A model generated the notes under the pieces. The model made no database searches and was not told the DNA's origin. It worked only from the letters and a program-made list of their open reading frames with translations. 28,053 bases of DNA from JAHDDH01 sp963922775 (GTDB lineage Bacteria; Bacteroidota; Bacteroidia; Cytophagales; Amoebophilaceae), in the NCBI GenBank assembly GCA_963922775.1, contig CAWUJG010000013.1, positions 1 through 28,053 on the forward strand. Reading direction: 5' to 3'. Shown one piece after another: positions 1 through 7,520 of this stretch. The first letter of the stretch is position 1; each line of letters starts with the position of its first letter. The position numbers and the translations under genes are program-made.

Positions 1-77
1 GTGGCTGGATAATCTATTTTTCGATATCTATGATATGGTGCAATAAGTGTCTTTTTTAAATCAAAAACGACTTCCAT
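1..77 (-). CDS. 5' end of an unknown minus-strand gene (partial)
   Basis: An open frame reads leftward off the window edge from an ATG at 77-75. Only 25 codons are visible (MEVVFDLKKTLIAPYHRYRK and a few more), with no stop. A purine-rich AAAAAGG lies directly upstream of the ATG. It is divergent from the ankyrin lipoprotein gene to its right. I do not recognise a family, and the fragment is too short to exclude a chance frame. Confidence 0.3.
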   Translation of the reverse strand, partial: MEVVFDLKKTLIAPYHRYRKIDYPA

Positions 78-172
78 CCTTTTTATATTCTTTAAAATTT
101 TTAGATAAGTAAATGAAAATAGTTTACTTTGAAAAAAATTTTCATATATTTGAATAATTTTAAAAAATATTT

Positions 173-284
173 ATGAATCAAATCAAATAAATTTGTTTTA
201 AAAACAGTTTTATTTACTTCTTTTATCACTTTTAGTTGTAAAAAAAATGTTCTAGTACCTGCTAAAAGTTCTTATAAAGAGCAA
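173..284 (+). other. Frame-disrupted lipoprotein signal region of the first ankyrin gene
   Basis: The frame of the gene that follows stays open upstream to 177. It encodes a lipoprotein signal peptide there: a hydrophobic stretch, TVLFTSFITFS, then Cys at 237-239, followed by KKN. No ATG, GTG or TTG starts this frame, which is closed by TGA at 174-176. The nearest ATG (173-175) is in a different frame and stops after five codons. The ATG is followed by two copies of AATCA (176-180, 181-185). Adding one such 5-bp unit, or removing one base, would fuse the ATG to the signal peptide. So the true start is either mutated, slippage-prone or non-canonical. Confidence 0.6.
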
Positions 285-1064
285 GTGAAGGTTTGTGTTA
301 ATACGCCTTTACATGATGCTTGTAGAGGAAATTTCAATAATAATATTGATCAAATCAATCAAATTATTAATAATGGCGGTGCATTAGTTGAAGGAAATCC
401 CATGAATATCCCACAACTAATACAAGAATATGATGGTGATGGATTTACACCTATTCATCTTTTATTATTAAATCCTAATCTAGATGATATTAATATTCAG
501 GAAGTACTTCTTATTTTAGATAGAATCAATGCAACAGAAGGGACTAATCTAAATACAAATGATAGTCAAGGAAGACATATTTTTCGTCTTTTGATTGATA
601 ATCAAGTTAATCCTAGATTGGCAAATAATGGAAATGTGGATTTTGAGCGTAATTTGATTAATAGATTAGTACAAGATGGTTTTATAGAAATACCAGAACA
701 AGCAGATTGGTTAACTATCAATGTAAATTTACTAAATAATCTAAATCAACTTATTATTAATAACAATAACGGTAATGAAAATGATAATAACCTTCTTCCA
801 GAAATTGAAGGAAATATGAATATTCAAAATGATCCACTTCAAGGAAATACCTCTACAGAAGATGATTGCCCTTTAGAAAATAACGATGGAATTATGCCTA
901 ATAACCAAAATATAGGAAATAATGTAAATGTAGACAATATAAATAATATATTCAATCATACAGAAAGTAGTGATAGCAATAATAGTGAGGAAACTGTAAC
1001 AAATTTTCCTATTTTGAGAAAAAATGACCAAAATGATGATTTAACAAGAAGAAGAAATAATTAA
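285..1064 (+). CDS. Ankyrin-type, Asn-rich predicted lipoprotein (start disrupted)
   Basis: This is a 259-codon frame from a GTG that is probably only an internal codon, because the signal peptide and lipobox lie upstream in the same frame. Residues 7-70 contain ankyrin-like phrases, NTPLHDACRGN and DGDGFTPIHLLLLNPN. A third, degenerate repeat follows around residues 85-125. The last ~100 residues are extremely rich in Asn and acidic residues, low-complexity and probably disordered. Ankyrin repeats mediate protein binding and are common in exported effectors of intracellular bacteria; the partner here is unknown. It lies 29 bp before a second ankyrin lipoprotein gene and is probably co-transcribed with it. 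If only the GTG were used, the product would lack its membrane anchor. Confidence 0.65.
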   Translation: MKVCVNTPLHDACRGNFNNNIDQINQIINNGGALVEGNPMNIPQLIQEYDGDGFTPIHLLLLNPNLDDINIQEVLLILDRINATEGTNLNTNDSQGRHIFRLLIDNQVNPRLANNGNVDFERNLINRLVQDGFIEIPEQADWLTINVNLLNNLNQLIINNNNGNENDNNLLPEIEGNMNIQNDPLQGNTSTEDDCPLENNDGIMPNNQNIGNNVNVDNINNIFNHTESSDSNNSEETVTNFPILRKNDQNDDLTRRRNN

Positions 1065-1093
1065 TTACAAATTTTTAATTTATTATATACTTT

Positions 1094-1696
1094 ATGAAAA
1101 AAATAATATTTATTCTTTTTTTTACAGGTTGTTCAAAGGTGTTTGATAAAAAAATCAATATAGAAGATATACAAATTCAACAATATCAGAGACCATTTTT
1201 ATTAAATGTCATCTTAAATGGTGATTTTGATAAAGTTAAATCTATAATACAAAGGTATAATACACCAGCAGTTATAAATAATCGTAATATAGATAAGTAT
1301 GGTAATAATGCCTTACATTTTGCTGTGATGCAGAAAAACACAAAAATTTTAGTATTATTGATTGAAAAAGGTGGCAATATTGATTTCAAAAATCAATATG
1401 AAAATACCCCTTTACATTTATCTATTTTAGCTGAAAATATAAATGCCGTAAAAGTACTACTAGAAAACAATGCTGATATGGAAATAAAAAATAAACAAGG
1501 TTATACACCATTTCAGATGGCATTGAAAAAAAAGAATAATGAAATTATAAAGCTTTTTGTTGAAAAAAAATATGGTCATGAGCTTGCACAGGCGAAAAAA
1601 GGTAATAAAGAACCATTGCAATTAGCAATATCTCAGTATTCTGAAAGAAGAAAGGTAAAGATTATGAAATTTTTAAAATATAATAAATATATTTAA
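1094..1696 (+). CDS. Ankyrin-repeat lipoprotein
   Basis: The 200-residue product begins with a short lipoprotein signal, MKKIIFILFFTG, followed by Cys13. The export route is therefore signal peptidase II cleavage and lipid anchoring. Three consecutive ankyrin repeats follow: about residues 70-102 (YGNNALHFAVMQKN), 103-135 (ENTPLHLSILAEN) and 136-168 (GYTPFQMALKKKN). Each carries the expected helix pair and a turn like GGNIDFKN or NADMEIKN. Residues 20-70 may form a degenerate extra repeat. The protein presumably binds another protein through the repeat surface. It is the second of two ankyrin lipoprotein genes in tandem and is followed 29 bp later by a strong hairpin terminator. ATG start and hydrophobic N-terminus agree well. 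Confidence 0.85.
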   Translation: MKKIIFILFFTGCSKVFDKKINIEDIQIQQYQRPFLLNVILNGDFDKVKSIIQRYNTPAVINNRNIDKYGNNALHFAVMQKNTKILVLLIEKGGNIDFKNQYENTPLHLSILAENINAVKVLLENNADMEIKNKQGYTPFQMALKKKNNEIIKLFVEKKYGHELAQAKKGNKEPLQLAISQYSERRKVKIMKFLKYNKYI

Positions 1697-1725
1697 GGTA
1701 TTCTTCTTTCAAAAAAATTATTTTT

Positions 1726-1764
1726 AGGATTTAAAATATAAAAATTATATTTGAATCCTTTTTT
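1726..1764 (+). terminator. Rho-independent terminator after the ankyrin lipoprotein genes
   Basis: The arm AGGATTTAAAATATAA (1726-1741) pairs with TTATATTTGAATCCT with one bulged A and one G-U pair. A run of six T follows directly. It lies about 30 bp after the stop of the second ankyrin gene, on the plus strand. Confidence 0.75.
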
Positions 1765-2065
1765 CAGATATCCATAATTTGTAAAATTTTTCCTTCATTT
1801 TTTTATCCTACAAATTAATCACACCATTGATTAGAAATTTTCAAGTTTTTTGAAACAATTCATACTTATACTCTCATTCTATACCAACTAAAGATATTAT
1901 TGCTATGTTATGACTTTTATTGTTTGTTCATAGCTTATCTACCATTTTAGACATTAGATAGGCATTGCATAAGTAGGAGGTAGTGTATAAGTTTTTTAAT
2001 TTATATCCATAAAATTTGTCCAAGATAAAAAAATCCACTAATTTTGTACTTTCATAATTGATAAT
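1765..2065. other. AT-rich spacer before tRNA-His
   Basis: About 300 bp with no convincing frame on either strand and no recognisable RNA. It presumably carries the tRNA promoter, but I cannot point to a specific box. Confidence 0.5.
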
Positions 2066-2140
2066 GGTGATTGTAGCTCAGCTGGTTAGAGCGCTGGTTT
2101 GTGGCACCAGAGGTCGCGGGTTCGAGTCCCGTCTTTCACC
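2066..2140 (+). tRNA. tRNA-His (GTG anticodon) with acceptor-stem mismatches
   Basis: The cloverleaf reads clearly. The D arm has GCTC/GAGC. The anticodon arm has CTGGT/ACCAG around the loop TTGTGGC, with anticodon GTG. The T arm has GCGGG/CCCGT around TTCGAGT. The extra G(-1) opposite C73, the hallmark of tRNA-His, is present at 2066 and 2140. CCA is not encoded. Oddity: in the acceptor stem, positions 5 and 6 are T (2071, 2072) and face T at 2135 and 2134, giving two adjacent U-U mismatches. All other acceptor pairs are Watson-Crick. Confidence 0.93.
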
Positions 2141-2167
2141 CATATTTGTTACATTCCTTCAATTTTT

Positions 2168-2581
2168 TTGCCTAGTATACTTTCTAAGTTTCCTCCACTT
2201 AATCTTCCTCCTTTTCATTATAGGTTAAAAAAAGGTCAAAATGGCGTGTTTATTTTTGATATCATCAGAAAAAAATATGTTTTTCTTACACCAGAAGAGT
2301 GGACAAGGCAACATGTTATTCATTATTTCACGCAGTATTGTGGTTTTTCTCCTTCTCTTTTAGCTGTAGAAAAAAAAATTGCTCAAAATATACCTTTGCG
2401 TGCTGATATAATTGTTTACAACAAAAATTGTCATCCTACAATACTTGTCGAATGCAAATCTTCCTTAACTATTTTGAAGCAAAAGAGGCATTTACCCCAG
2501 ATGCTACGCTATAATGCATGTTTAAATGTAAAACAGCTTATTGTAACTAATGGCATTAAATTTATGTATTATACTTTTTAA
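2168..2581 (+). CDS. Small HsdR N-terminal-domain-like protein, damaged ends
   Basis: The coding part reads LNLPPFHYRLKKGQNGVF, then IFDIIRKKYVFLTPEEWTRQ, then RADIIVYNKN, VECKSS and VTNGIKF. This matches the small stand-alone family related to the N-terminal domain of type I restriction HsdR subunits (PD-(D/E)XK-like fold) that is widespread in Bacteroidota. The D of RADIIVY and the E-x-K of VECKS fit the nuclease-fold core. There is no ATG at the expected N-terminus. The frame runs unbroken back into tRNA-His, which cannot be coding. Candidate starts are TTG at 2168 or the ATA at 2177, where a normal ATG may have been lost. The C-terminus stops right after NGIKFMYYTF, where I would expect relatives to continue by roughly 20 residues. 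No hsdM or hsdS is nearby, so it is not a working restriction system. Confidence 0.6.
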   Translation: MPSILSKFPPLNLPPFHYRLKKGQNGVFIFDIIRKKYVFLTPEEWTRQHVIHYFTQYCGFSPSLLAVEKKIAQNIPLRADIIVYNKNCHPTILVECKSSLTILKQKRHLPQMLRYNACLNVKQLIVTNGIKFMYYTF

Positions 2582-2776
2582 AAATATATTTAATTTAAGT
2601 GTCCTATTTTTGAGACCGTTTTTAACGGTATTTGTTGAAAGTAGTCATAATGTAGAGTATATAATACTCTACAAATAAAATAGAAGAAAAATTGAAATAA
2701 AAATTATTTGCTAAATTATAATTTTACTATTCATTATTTTATTCAATTAAATTGAAAATTTACCTATAAATCCATT

Positions 2777-5700
2777 ATGCAACCTTCTCCTTTTTCTATT
2801 GATGCTATTATAGTTTATGTATTTATCTTGATCACCCTTATTGTAGGCCTACGGGCTGGACAAGTTGTAAAAGATATTAAAGAATACGCTATTGGAAATA
2901 GAAAATTTGGTACTATAGGACTTTTGTGTACATATTTGGCAACTGTTTTTTCTGGTCCTACTATTTTATCTCAAACAGGATTGGTATACGCTGGTGGTAT
3001 AATGGGAATTTTTGCCATCTGTGGTTTTATTTTTGCCAATATCACTACAGCACTATTTATTGCACCAAATGCAGTTAAATATCCTGATTGTTTTACAATG
3101 GGAGATATTATGAAAAAATTGTATGGTAAATATCCTGGTATTATAACAGGTATATTAGGTTTATTGGCATCAATTATGTACTCTGGAATGGAGTTAGCTG
3201 CTTTGGGATTGGTTGCAAAATTTCTTTTAGGTTTACCTGCTACATATAGTATAGTTATTGGTGGTATTGTATTAACTTTATATTCAGCACATGGAGGTAT
3301 AAAATCAGTAGTTATTACAGATATATTGCAATTTGTGATGGCTCTTATTGGTATTCCATTTATTACATATTTAGTAGTGAATAAACTAGAAGGAATAGAA
3401 ACTGTTTTAGCCAATATCCCTATAGAAATGATACAAATAACTGAACATAAAGATTTCGTAAAATCTTTTATATTATTTTTGTGTTTTTGTATATTTCCTG
3501 TTGGTATGATAGATCCTGCTGTTATACAGCGTATGCTTATGGCAAGTCAACCATCGCAACTACGCAAACAATACTTACTAGCTAGTGTTTTTGATTTTTT
3601 TTCAAAAGTTTCCCTGATTATAATAGGATTAGGGGGTTGGTTAATCTATAGTGGTAATATTTCTTTAGAAAAAGATACCATGACATTATATATTATTAAT
3701 GACTTATTGCCTATTGGCATTAAAGGATTAGCCATAGCTGGATTCTTTGCTTTAATAATGTCTACAGCAGATTCTTTTTTACATATAGCAGGTTTATCTA
3801 TGGTGCATGATGTACTCAAGCCTATTGCTAGAAATAAAAAAAAATTTCAAAAAAAAGAGAAATTTTTTTCACAAATAGCTACTCTTTTTGCAGGAATTTT
3901 TGCTATGGGTATAGGGCTAAGTACAACTAATTTGTTTGATCTCATGATGGAAACATTAGAAACTACTACTCCTATATTATTGTTTCCTTTATTTTCAGGC
4001 ATGATGGGACTAAAAACAGATAAAAAATCTTTTTTTGTAGGTATGTCCTGTACTATAGTAGTCTGGATTGGCTGTAAAATATTTTTACCAGAAAAATATG
4101 AACATTTTGCTTTGCTCAACATGATCATAGCCAATGGAATAGGATTTTTCGGTACACATATTATAAAAAATAAAGGAATAGCTATTGTTAAACAAAAAGA
4201 TAAAGGCATTTCTTTATGGAAACCAAGTGGAAAAAAATTGATGAATTATATCAAAAATATTTTACCTACTCCTAAAAATATTTATCGGTATTCTGTTACA
4301 CGAACTGAGAAATACGGTGGTCCATATATTTTGTTTGGCATATTTTTTACTTTTCATTTTCTCTTGCCCAATTTTATAGATCTTCATGGAAATGATATTA
4401 ATAAAGAATTTTTAGTTTATCTCCGTATTTTTGCAGCTATATTGTGTGTCTTGTTGATCACAAAAGATGAATGGCATTCAATTATCAAGCCGTTTTTCCC
4501 CTTATTTTGGCATTTTACTATTCTCTATTGTTTGCCATTTTTAAGTACTCTCACCTTATTAGTAGCCCATGGTAAAATAGAATGGCTCATTAACATTTTT
4601 GGTACAGTAATATTTTTAATTGTACTTGTTGATTGGCTTAGTGCTATAATTATTGGCTTATTAGGTGTTTTTTTAGCTTGTGTAGTATATGCTTATTATA
4701 TAGGTCCTTTATCAGGAGCTTTAGATTTTCATGCAGGCTATTTGCTTACCTATCAAACCATTTTTGCCATGGCTTTAGGCTTTTTTTTCGTTAGGCGTAA
4801 AGAAAGAAAACATAATCATCTTTCCCATGATAATAAAGTGCTTACTGATAAAAATCAGCATATGGCTAATGAACTTATAGAAACTGCAAGAAATAGACGT
4901 ACAATTTTATCGGTATTGCGAGAGGCTCATTTTTCTAACCTAGGAAATTTAGTAATTAATTTAAGAGAACTACAAGAAGTCGTAAAAAAGCAAGGACATA
5001 TATCCATTGCAAAAGCTATTGGTAATATTCACCAACCTTTGGCAGCTATAGCACAAAAAACAGATGCTATAGAAGAGCGTGCCAATTATATGCGATTGCA
5101 AGTAGATCAAGTATATGTACATAGTATTTTACAAGATGTACAGCAGCAACTGAAGTCATATGGTATTAAGCAAGAAATTATGTTCAGCATAAAGGATGAA
5201 AAAAATACTATTCAATGCGATCCAGCTAAAATAAAAGCTGCTTTGATTAATGCTATTACTATACTAAGTAAAAATAACCCCAATAGTAAGTTTATTCTTA
5301 GATTAGCCAATAGTAAGTTGGTATATCCTGTGAAGAGTGTATCAGAAAAATATAAAAAGAAAACTTCATCTTTGGTTATTGTATTACATGCACAAAATAA
5401 GGAAATTAACACAAGCTATGAGTATCCAGGCTGTATAATACATAATTATCAAGAGACTAAAGATGAAGAAATAAAATTATTATCTGAAAAAAATCATCAA
5501 ATCATCTTAGCGCACTATGGTTATATTGAGAGTTCTTCTGATACATATATTTTAGTTATTCCTCAAATCTTACATGAAGTAAGAGATAAAGAACTTGATA
5601 ATGAAGTGATGAAACTTGGTCAAGCTATGTTGGCTGCTGATGATACTTATCCAGGTGCTCAGGAGCAAGAAAAAGAATTATTGGCCTTAGTCAAAAAACA

Positions 5701-6178
5701 TACTACTATAGATCTGGAAAATATTCAGGAAGCTATTACAGAAATAAAGATAGCCCATGGTCATGTACGTAGACGTTCTGGGGAACCTTATTATCTACAC
5801 CCCATTGCAGTAGCAAAAATTGTATTGCTATATGATCAAAGCAAAGAAGCCATTATTGCAGCTCTATTGCACGATACTATTGAAGATACTCCGATGACAG
5901 CTAACTACATTGCTATCAAATATGGACGAAAAGTAAGTGATATGGTGAAAGATGTAACCCACTTATATGGTCAAGGGTTTAGTAATGTAAGGCTTAGCAA
6001 TAAAGAAAATATCGCACAGCTGATGAATCATACTGATAAACGTAGCTTAATTATCAAGCTGGCTGATCGACTGCATAACATGCGTACAATTCAGCATAAG
6101 TCTATACAAAGTCAGATGTTGAAGGTAGATGAGACACTTAGTTTTTTTGTACCTTTAGCAAAGCAGAGTTATCTTTAG
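2777..6178 (+). CDS. Na+/solute symporter fused to kinase-like region and RelA/SpoT-type HD domain
   Basis: This 1133-residue protein has four parts. Residues ~8-465 form a sodium:solute symporter (SSF, PutP-like) with about 12-13 membrane helices. Residues ~514-672 are a second helix block. Residues ~680-935 look like a degenerate sensor-kinase module: helical DHp-like segment, then QCDPAKIKAALINAI resembling an N-box, without a canonical H-box or clear G-boxes. Residues ~985-1125 are an HD hydrolase like the ppGpp hydrolase of RelA/SpoT: RRRSGEPYYLHP, LLHDTIEDTP and KLADRLHNMRTI. The metal ligands His1008, His1032-Asp1033 and Asp1097 and the catalytic ED pair are present. No ppGpp synthetase domain follows. 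I infer a membrane sensor that couples solute or ion transport to alarmone breakdown. The C-terminal tail is frameshifted. Confidence 0.85.
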   Translation: MQPSPFSIDAIIVYVFILITLIVGLRAGQVVKDIKEYAIGNRKFGTIGLLCTYLATVFSGPTILSQTGLVYAGGIMGIFAICGFIFANITTALFIAPNAVKYPDCFTMGDIMKKLYGKYPGIITGILGLLASIMYSGMELAALGLVAKFLLGLPATYSIVIGGIVLTLYSAHGGIKSVVITDILQFVMALIGIPFITYLVVNKLEGIETVLANIPIEMIQITEHKDFVKSFILFLCFCIFPVGMIDPAVIQRMLMASQPSQLRKQYLLASVFDFFSKVSLIIIGLGGWLIYSGNISLEKDTMTLYIINDLLPIGIKGLAIAGFFALIMSTADSFLHIAGLSMVHDVLKPIARNKKKFQKKEKFFSQIATLFAGIFAMGIGLSTTNLFDLMMETLETTTPILLFPLFSGMMGLKTDKKSFFVGMSCTIVVWIGCKIFLPEKYEHFALLNMIIANGIGFFGTHIIKNKGIAIVKQKDKGISLWKPSGKKLMNYIKNILPTPKNIYRYSVTRTEKYGGPYILFGIFFTFHFLLPNFIDLHGNDINKEFLVYLRIFAAILCVLLITKDEWHSIIKPFFPLFWHFTILYCLPFLSTLTLLVAHGKIEWLINIFGTVIFLIVLVDWLSAIIIGLLGVFLACVVYAYYIGPLSGALDFHAGYLLTYQTIFAMALGFFFVRRKERKHNHLSHDNKVLTDKNQHMANELIETARNRRTILSVLREAHFSNLGNLVINLRELQEVVKKQGHISIAKAIGNIHQPLAAIAQKTDAIEERANYMRLQVDQVYVHSILQDVQQQLKSYGIKQEIMFSIKDEKNTIQCDPAKIKAALINAITILSKNNPNSKFILRLANSKLVYPVKSVSEKYKKKTSSLVIVLHAQNKEINTSYEYPGCIIHNYQETKDEEIKLLSEKNHQIILAHYGYIESSSDTYILVIPQILHEVRDKELDNEVMKLGQAMLAADDTYPGAQEQEKELLALVKKHTTIDLENIQEAITEIKIAHGHVRRRSGEPYYLHPIAVAKIVLLYDQSKEAIIAALLHDTIEDTPMTANYIAIKYGRKVSDMVKDVTHLYGQGFSNVRLSNKENIAQLMNHTDKRSLIIKLADRLHNMRTIQHKSIQSQMLKVDETLSFFVPLAKQSYL

Positions 6179-6246
6179 ATGAAGTAGCCCAAGAGCTCAA
6201 ATCAATATGTATGAAAGTTTTAGAAAATGAAGGGCTAAGGCCTTAA
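6160..6246 (+). pseudogene. Out-of-frame C-terminal tail of the symporter-HD protein
   Basis: After FFVPLAK the main frame reads only QSYL and stops at 6176-6178. A second frame starting at 6160 reads KAELSLDEVAQELK, then SICMKVLENEGLRP and TAA at 6244-6246. This looks like the natural last helix of a RelA/SpoT HD domain, so a small indel around 6158-6168 most likely truncated the protein. All catalytic HD residues lie upstream of the break. Confidence 0.6.
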
Positions 6247-6265
6247 AGGATATAGTTATAGATTT

Positions 6266-6299
6266 TTAGGGATATCCTAAAGATATTCCTAATTTCATT
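6266..6299 (+). terminator. Hairpin terminator between convergent genes
   Basis: TTAGGGATATC (6266-6276) pairs with GATATTCCTAA (6282-6292) with one G-U pair and a 5-nt loop, followed by TTTCATTT. It lies between the end of the symporter-HD gene and the convergent minus-strand gene. The T-rich side suits the plus strand. Confidence 0.55.
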
Positions 6300-6302
6300 T
6301 CT

Positions 6303-6920
6303 TTAAAATAAAAAACCGAATCCTATACATAAATGGGTATATAAAGGACTGTTATTTTGTGTATTCCTAAAAAAGTAGGAATATCCCATAGAAAAAGAGG
6401 AGTCTAAAATTAGATTATTTGCAAATATATATTTCGATCCAATTCCTAAAGTTGGTGCTATTCTGATGTGGCTTGTTTTATTTTCTTCTCCTGTTATTTT
6501 TTCTTTTATTTGATTACCTTTTTGAAGTGTTAAACCGAGTAAAAAATATTTTTTTGACATTTTTTTAGTAGCATAGTCAAATTTTATGCCTATGGTAGAT
6601 GTATAAGTACAAAGTTTTAGGCTTTTCATATTGACAAAATCAGTAGATAAAATTTCAAATAATGCTCTATTTTCCTCGGTTATTTTTTGATTTTTTTTAT
6701 ACATACGCAACTCTATAAAAAGTGTTCCATAATCAATTTTAGCTTCGTATGCAATATCATGATAGCCAAAAAGATGCCCAAAAGTATTTGTTTTAATTGA
6801 CTGTGTATATTTTTTATCAGAGTATCTTTTAGGCTTATTTTTTTGATAGCTCAAGCAATTGTTAGTAGGCAACCAAAATAAAAGATATTGAAGGGTGAGT
6901 ATATAGAATAATTTTTTCAT
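6303..6920 (-). CDS. Predicted small outer-membrane beta-barrel protein
   Basis: The 205-residue product starts MKKLFYILTLQYLLFWLPTN, a plausible export signal; Cys22 is not in a good lipobox. The mature part has many alternating polar/hydrophobic stretches typical of transmembrane beta strands, such as GTLFIELRMYKK, KYFLLGLTLQK and LILDSSFSMGYSYFF. It ends in CIGFGFLF, with the C-terminal Phe that is the usual targeting signal of outer-membrane barrels. The length would suit an 8-strand barrel. No specific family is recognisable. It is convergent with the symporter-HD gene and divergent from the phase-variable lipoprotein locus, sharing the 277-bp upstream region with it. Confidence 0.65.
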   Translation of the reverse strand: MKKLFYILTLQYLLFWLPTNNCLSYQKNKPKRYSDKKYTQSIKTNTFGHLFGYHDIAYEAKIDYGTLFIELRMYKKNQKITEENRALFEILSTDFVNMKSLKLCTYTSTIGIKFDYATKKMSKKYFLLGLTLQKGNQIKEKITGEENKTSHIRIAPTLGIGSKYIFANNLILDSSFSMGYSYFFRNTQNNSPLYTHLCIGFGFLF

Positions 6921-7197
6921 AACTGTAAGGGATTAAATTTAAAATTATTATATAAAGATATATAAAATGTTATAAATTAAATTTTATATACAATAGTTTA
7001 GCATAGGGGGGAAATAATTAACACATTTTAGGCAAATACATTTCAAAATAAAGTAATAAAATAAAAATATTCAATAAATTTGGAAATAAATAAAAAAATA
7101 CATAATATATCGAAAAAGAAGTTTTGGAAATAATATAAATTTTCAAAATAAGAAGAGCAAGCAGTTAAAAATTAATTTTAAAAAAATTTACAATATT
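6921..7197. promoter_or_regulatory. Divergent AT-rich upstream region with a G6 run
   Basis: This spacer must hold promoters for the outer-membrane protein (leftward) and the repeat-controlled lipoprotein (rightward). It is almost purely A/T except for GGGGGG at 7006-7011, about 85 bp from the leftward start and about 190 bp from the rightward ATG. I cannot assign -33/-7 boxes with confidence. Confidence 0.35.
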
Positions 7198-7520
7198 ATG
7201 AAACAAACACAAAAAGAGAAGACAAAAAATCTACAATACAATACAATACAATACGACTATTAAGTTCAGTATTATTATTCGGAATACTATTCAGCAGCTG
7301 CAAAAGCAGCCAAACGAAAATCGCCGAAGAGCGAACCAACCAGATAGAACTGCAAGGGAACATACCAGTCATAGGAAAAATCAACTCAAAGAAGATATTA
7401 TTACTCTCAGGATTAGCCATCAATACCTTAGGAAAACAAGTCCTACATACCGAAAAGATAACTATAGATACATCTCCAGATGATTACTTAGGCAAGAGAA
7501 GAAAACCAAACGCACAATGC
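7198..7520 (+). other. Frame-separated start and lipoprotein signal peptide of the large unknown gene
   Basis: The ATG at 7198-7200 reads MKQTQKEKTKNLQYN, enters the AATAC repeat and stops at TAA 7261-7263. The frame of the big downstream gene is open through this whole stretch. It encodes IRLLSSVLLFGILFSS followed by Cys (7299-7301) and KSSQTKIAEE, a textbook lipoprotein signal and lipobox. It then runs without a break to MYKDL at 7521. This frame has no start codon of its own before 7521 and is closed by TAA at 7179-7181. Removing exactly one 5-bp repeat unit would join ATG, signal peptide and the rest into an 899-residue lipoprotein. Confidence 0.8.
7232..7254 (+). repeat. Pentanucleotide repeat (AATAC)4 inside the start of a lipoprotein gene
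   Basis: Four perfect AATAC units occupy 7235-7254, preceded by a partial unit TAC. The unit length is not a multiple of three, so each gained or lost copy changes the reading frame. The tract lies between the ATG and the signal peptide, exactly where contingency-locus repeats sit. With four units the gene is out of frame; with three units it would be in frame. Confidence 0.9.

Noticed and set aside
2099..2167. N-terminal extension of the HsdR-N-like frame into tRNA-His
   Set aside because: It overlaps the anticodon and T arms of a clear tRNA, and the encoded residues do not belong to the family.
2168..2581. Type I restriction-modification locus
   Set aside because: Only a small HsdR-N-like domain is present, with no helicase, hsdM or hsdS in the window.
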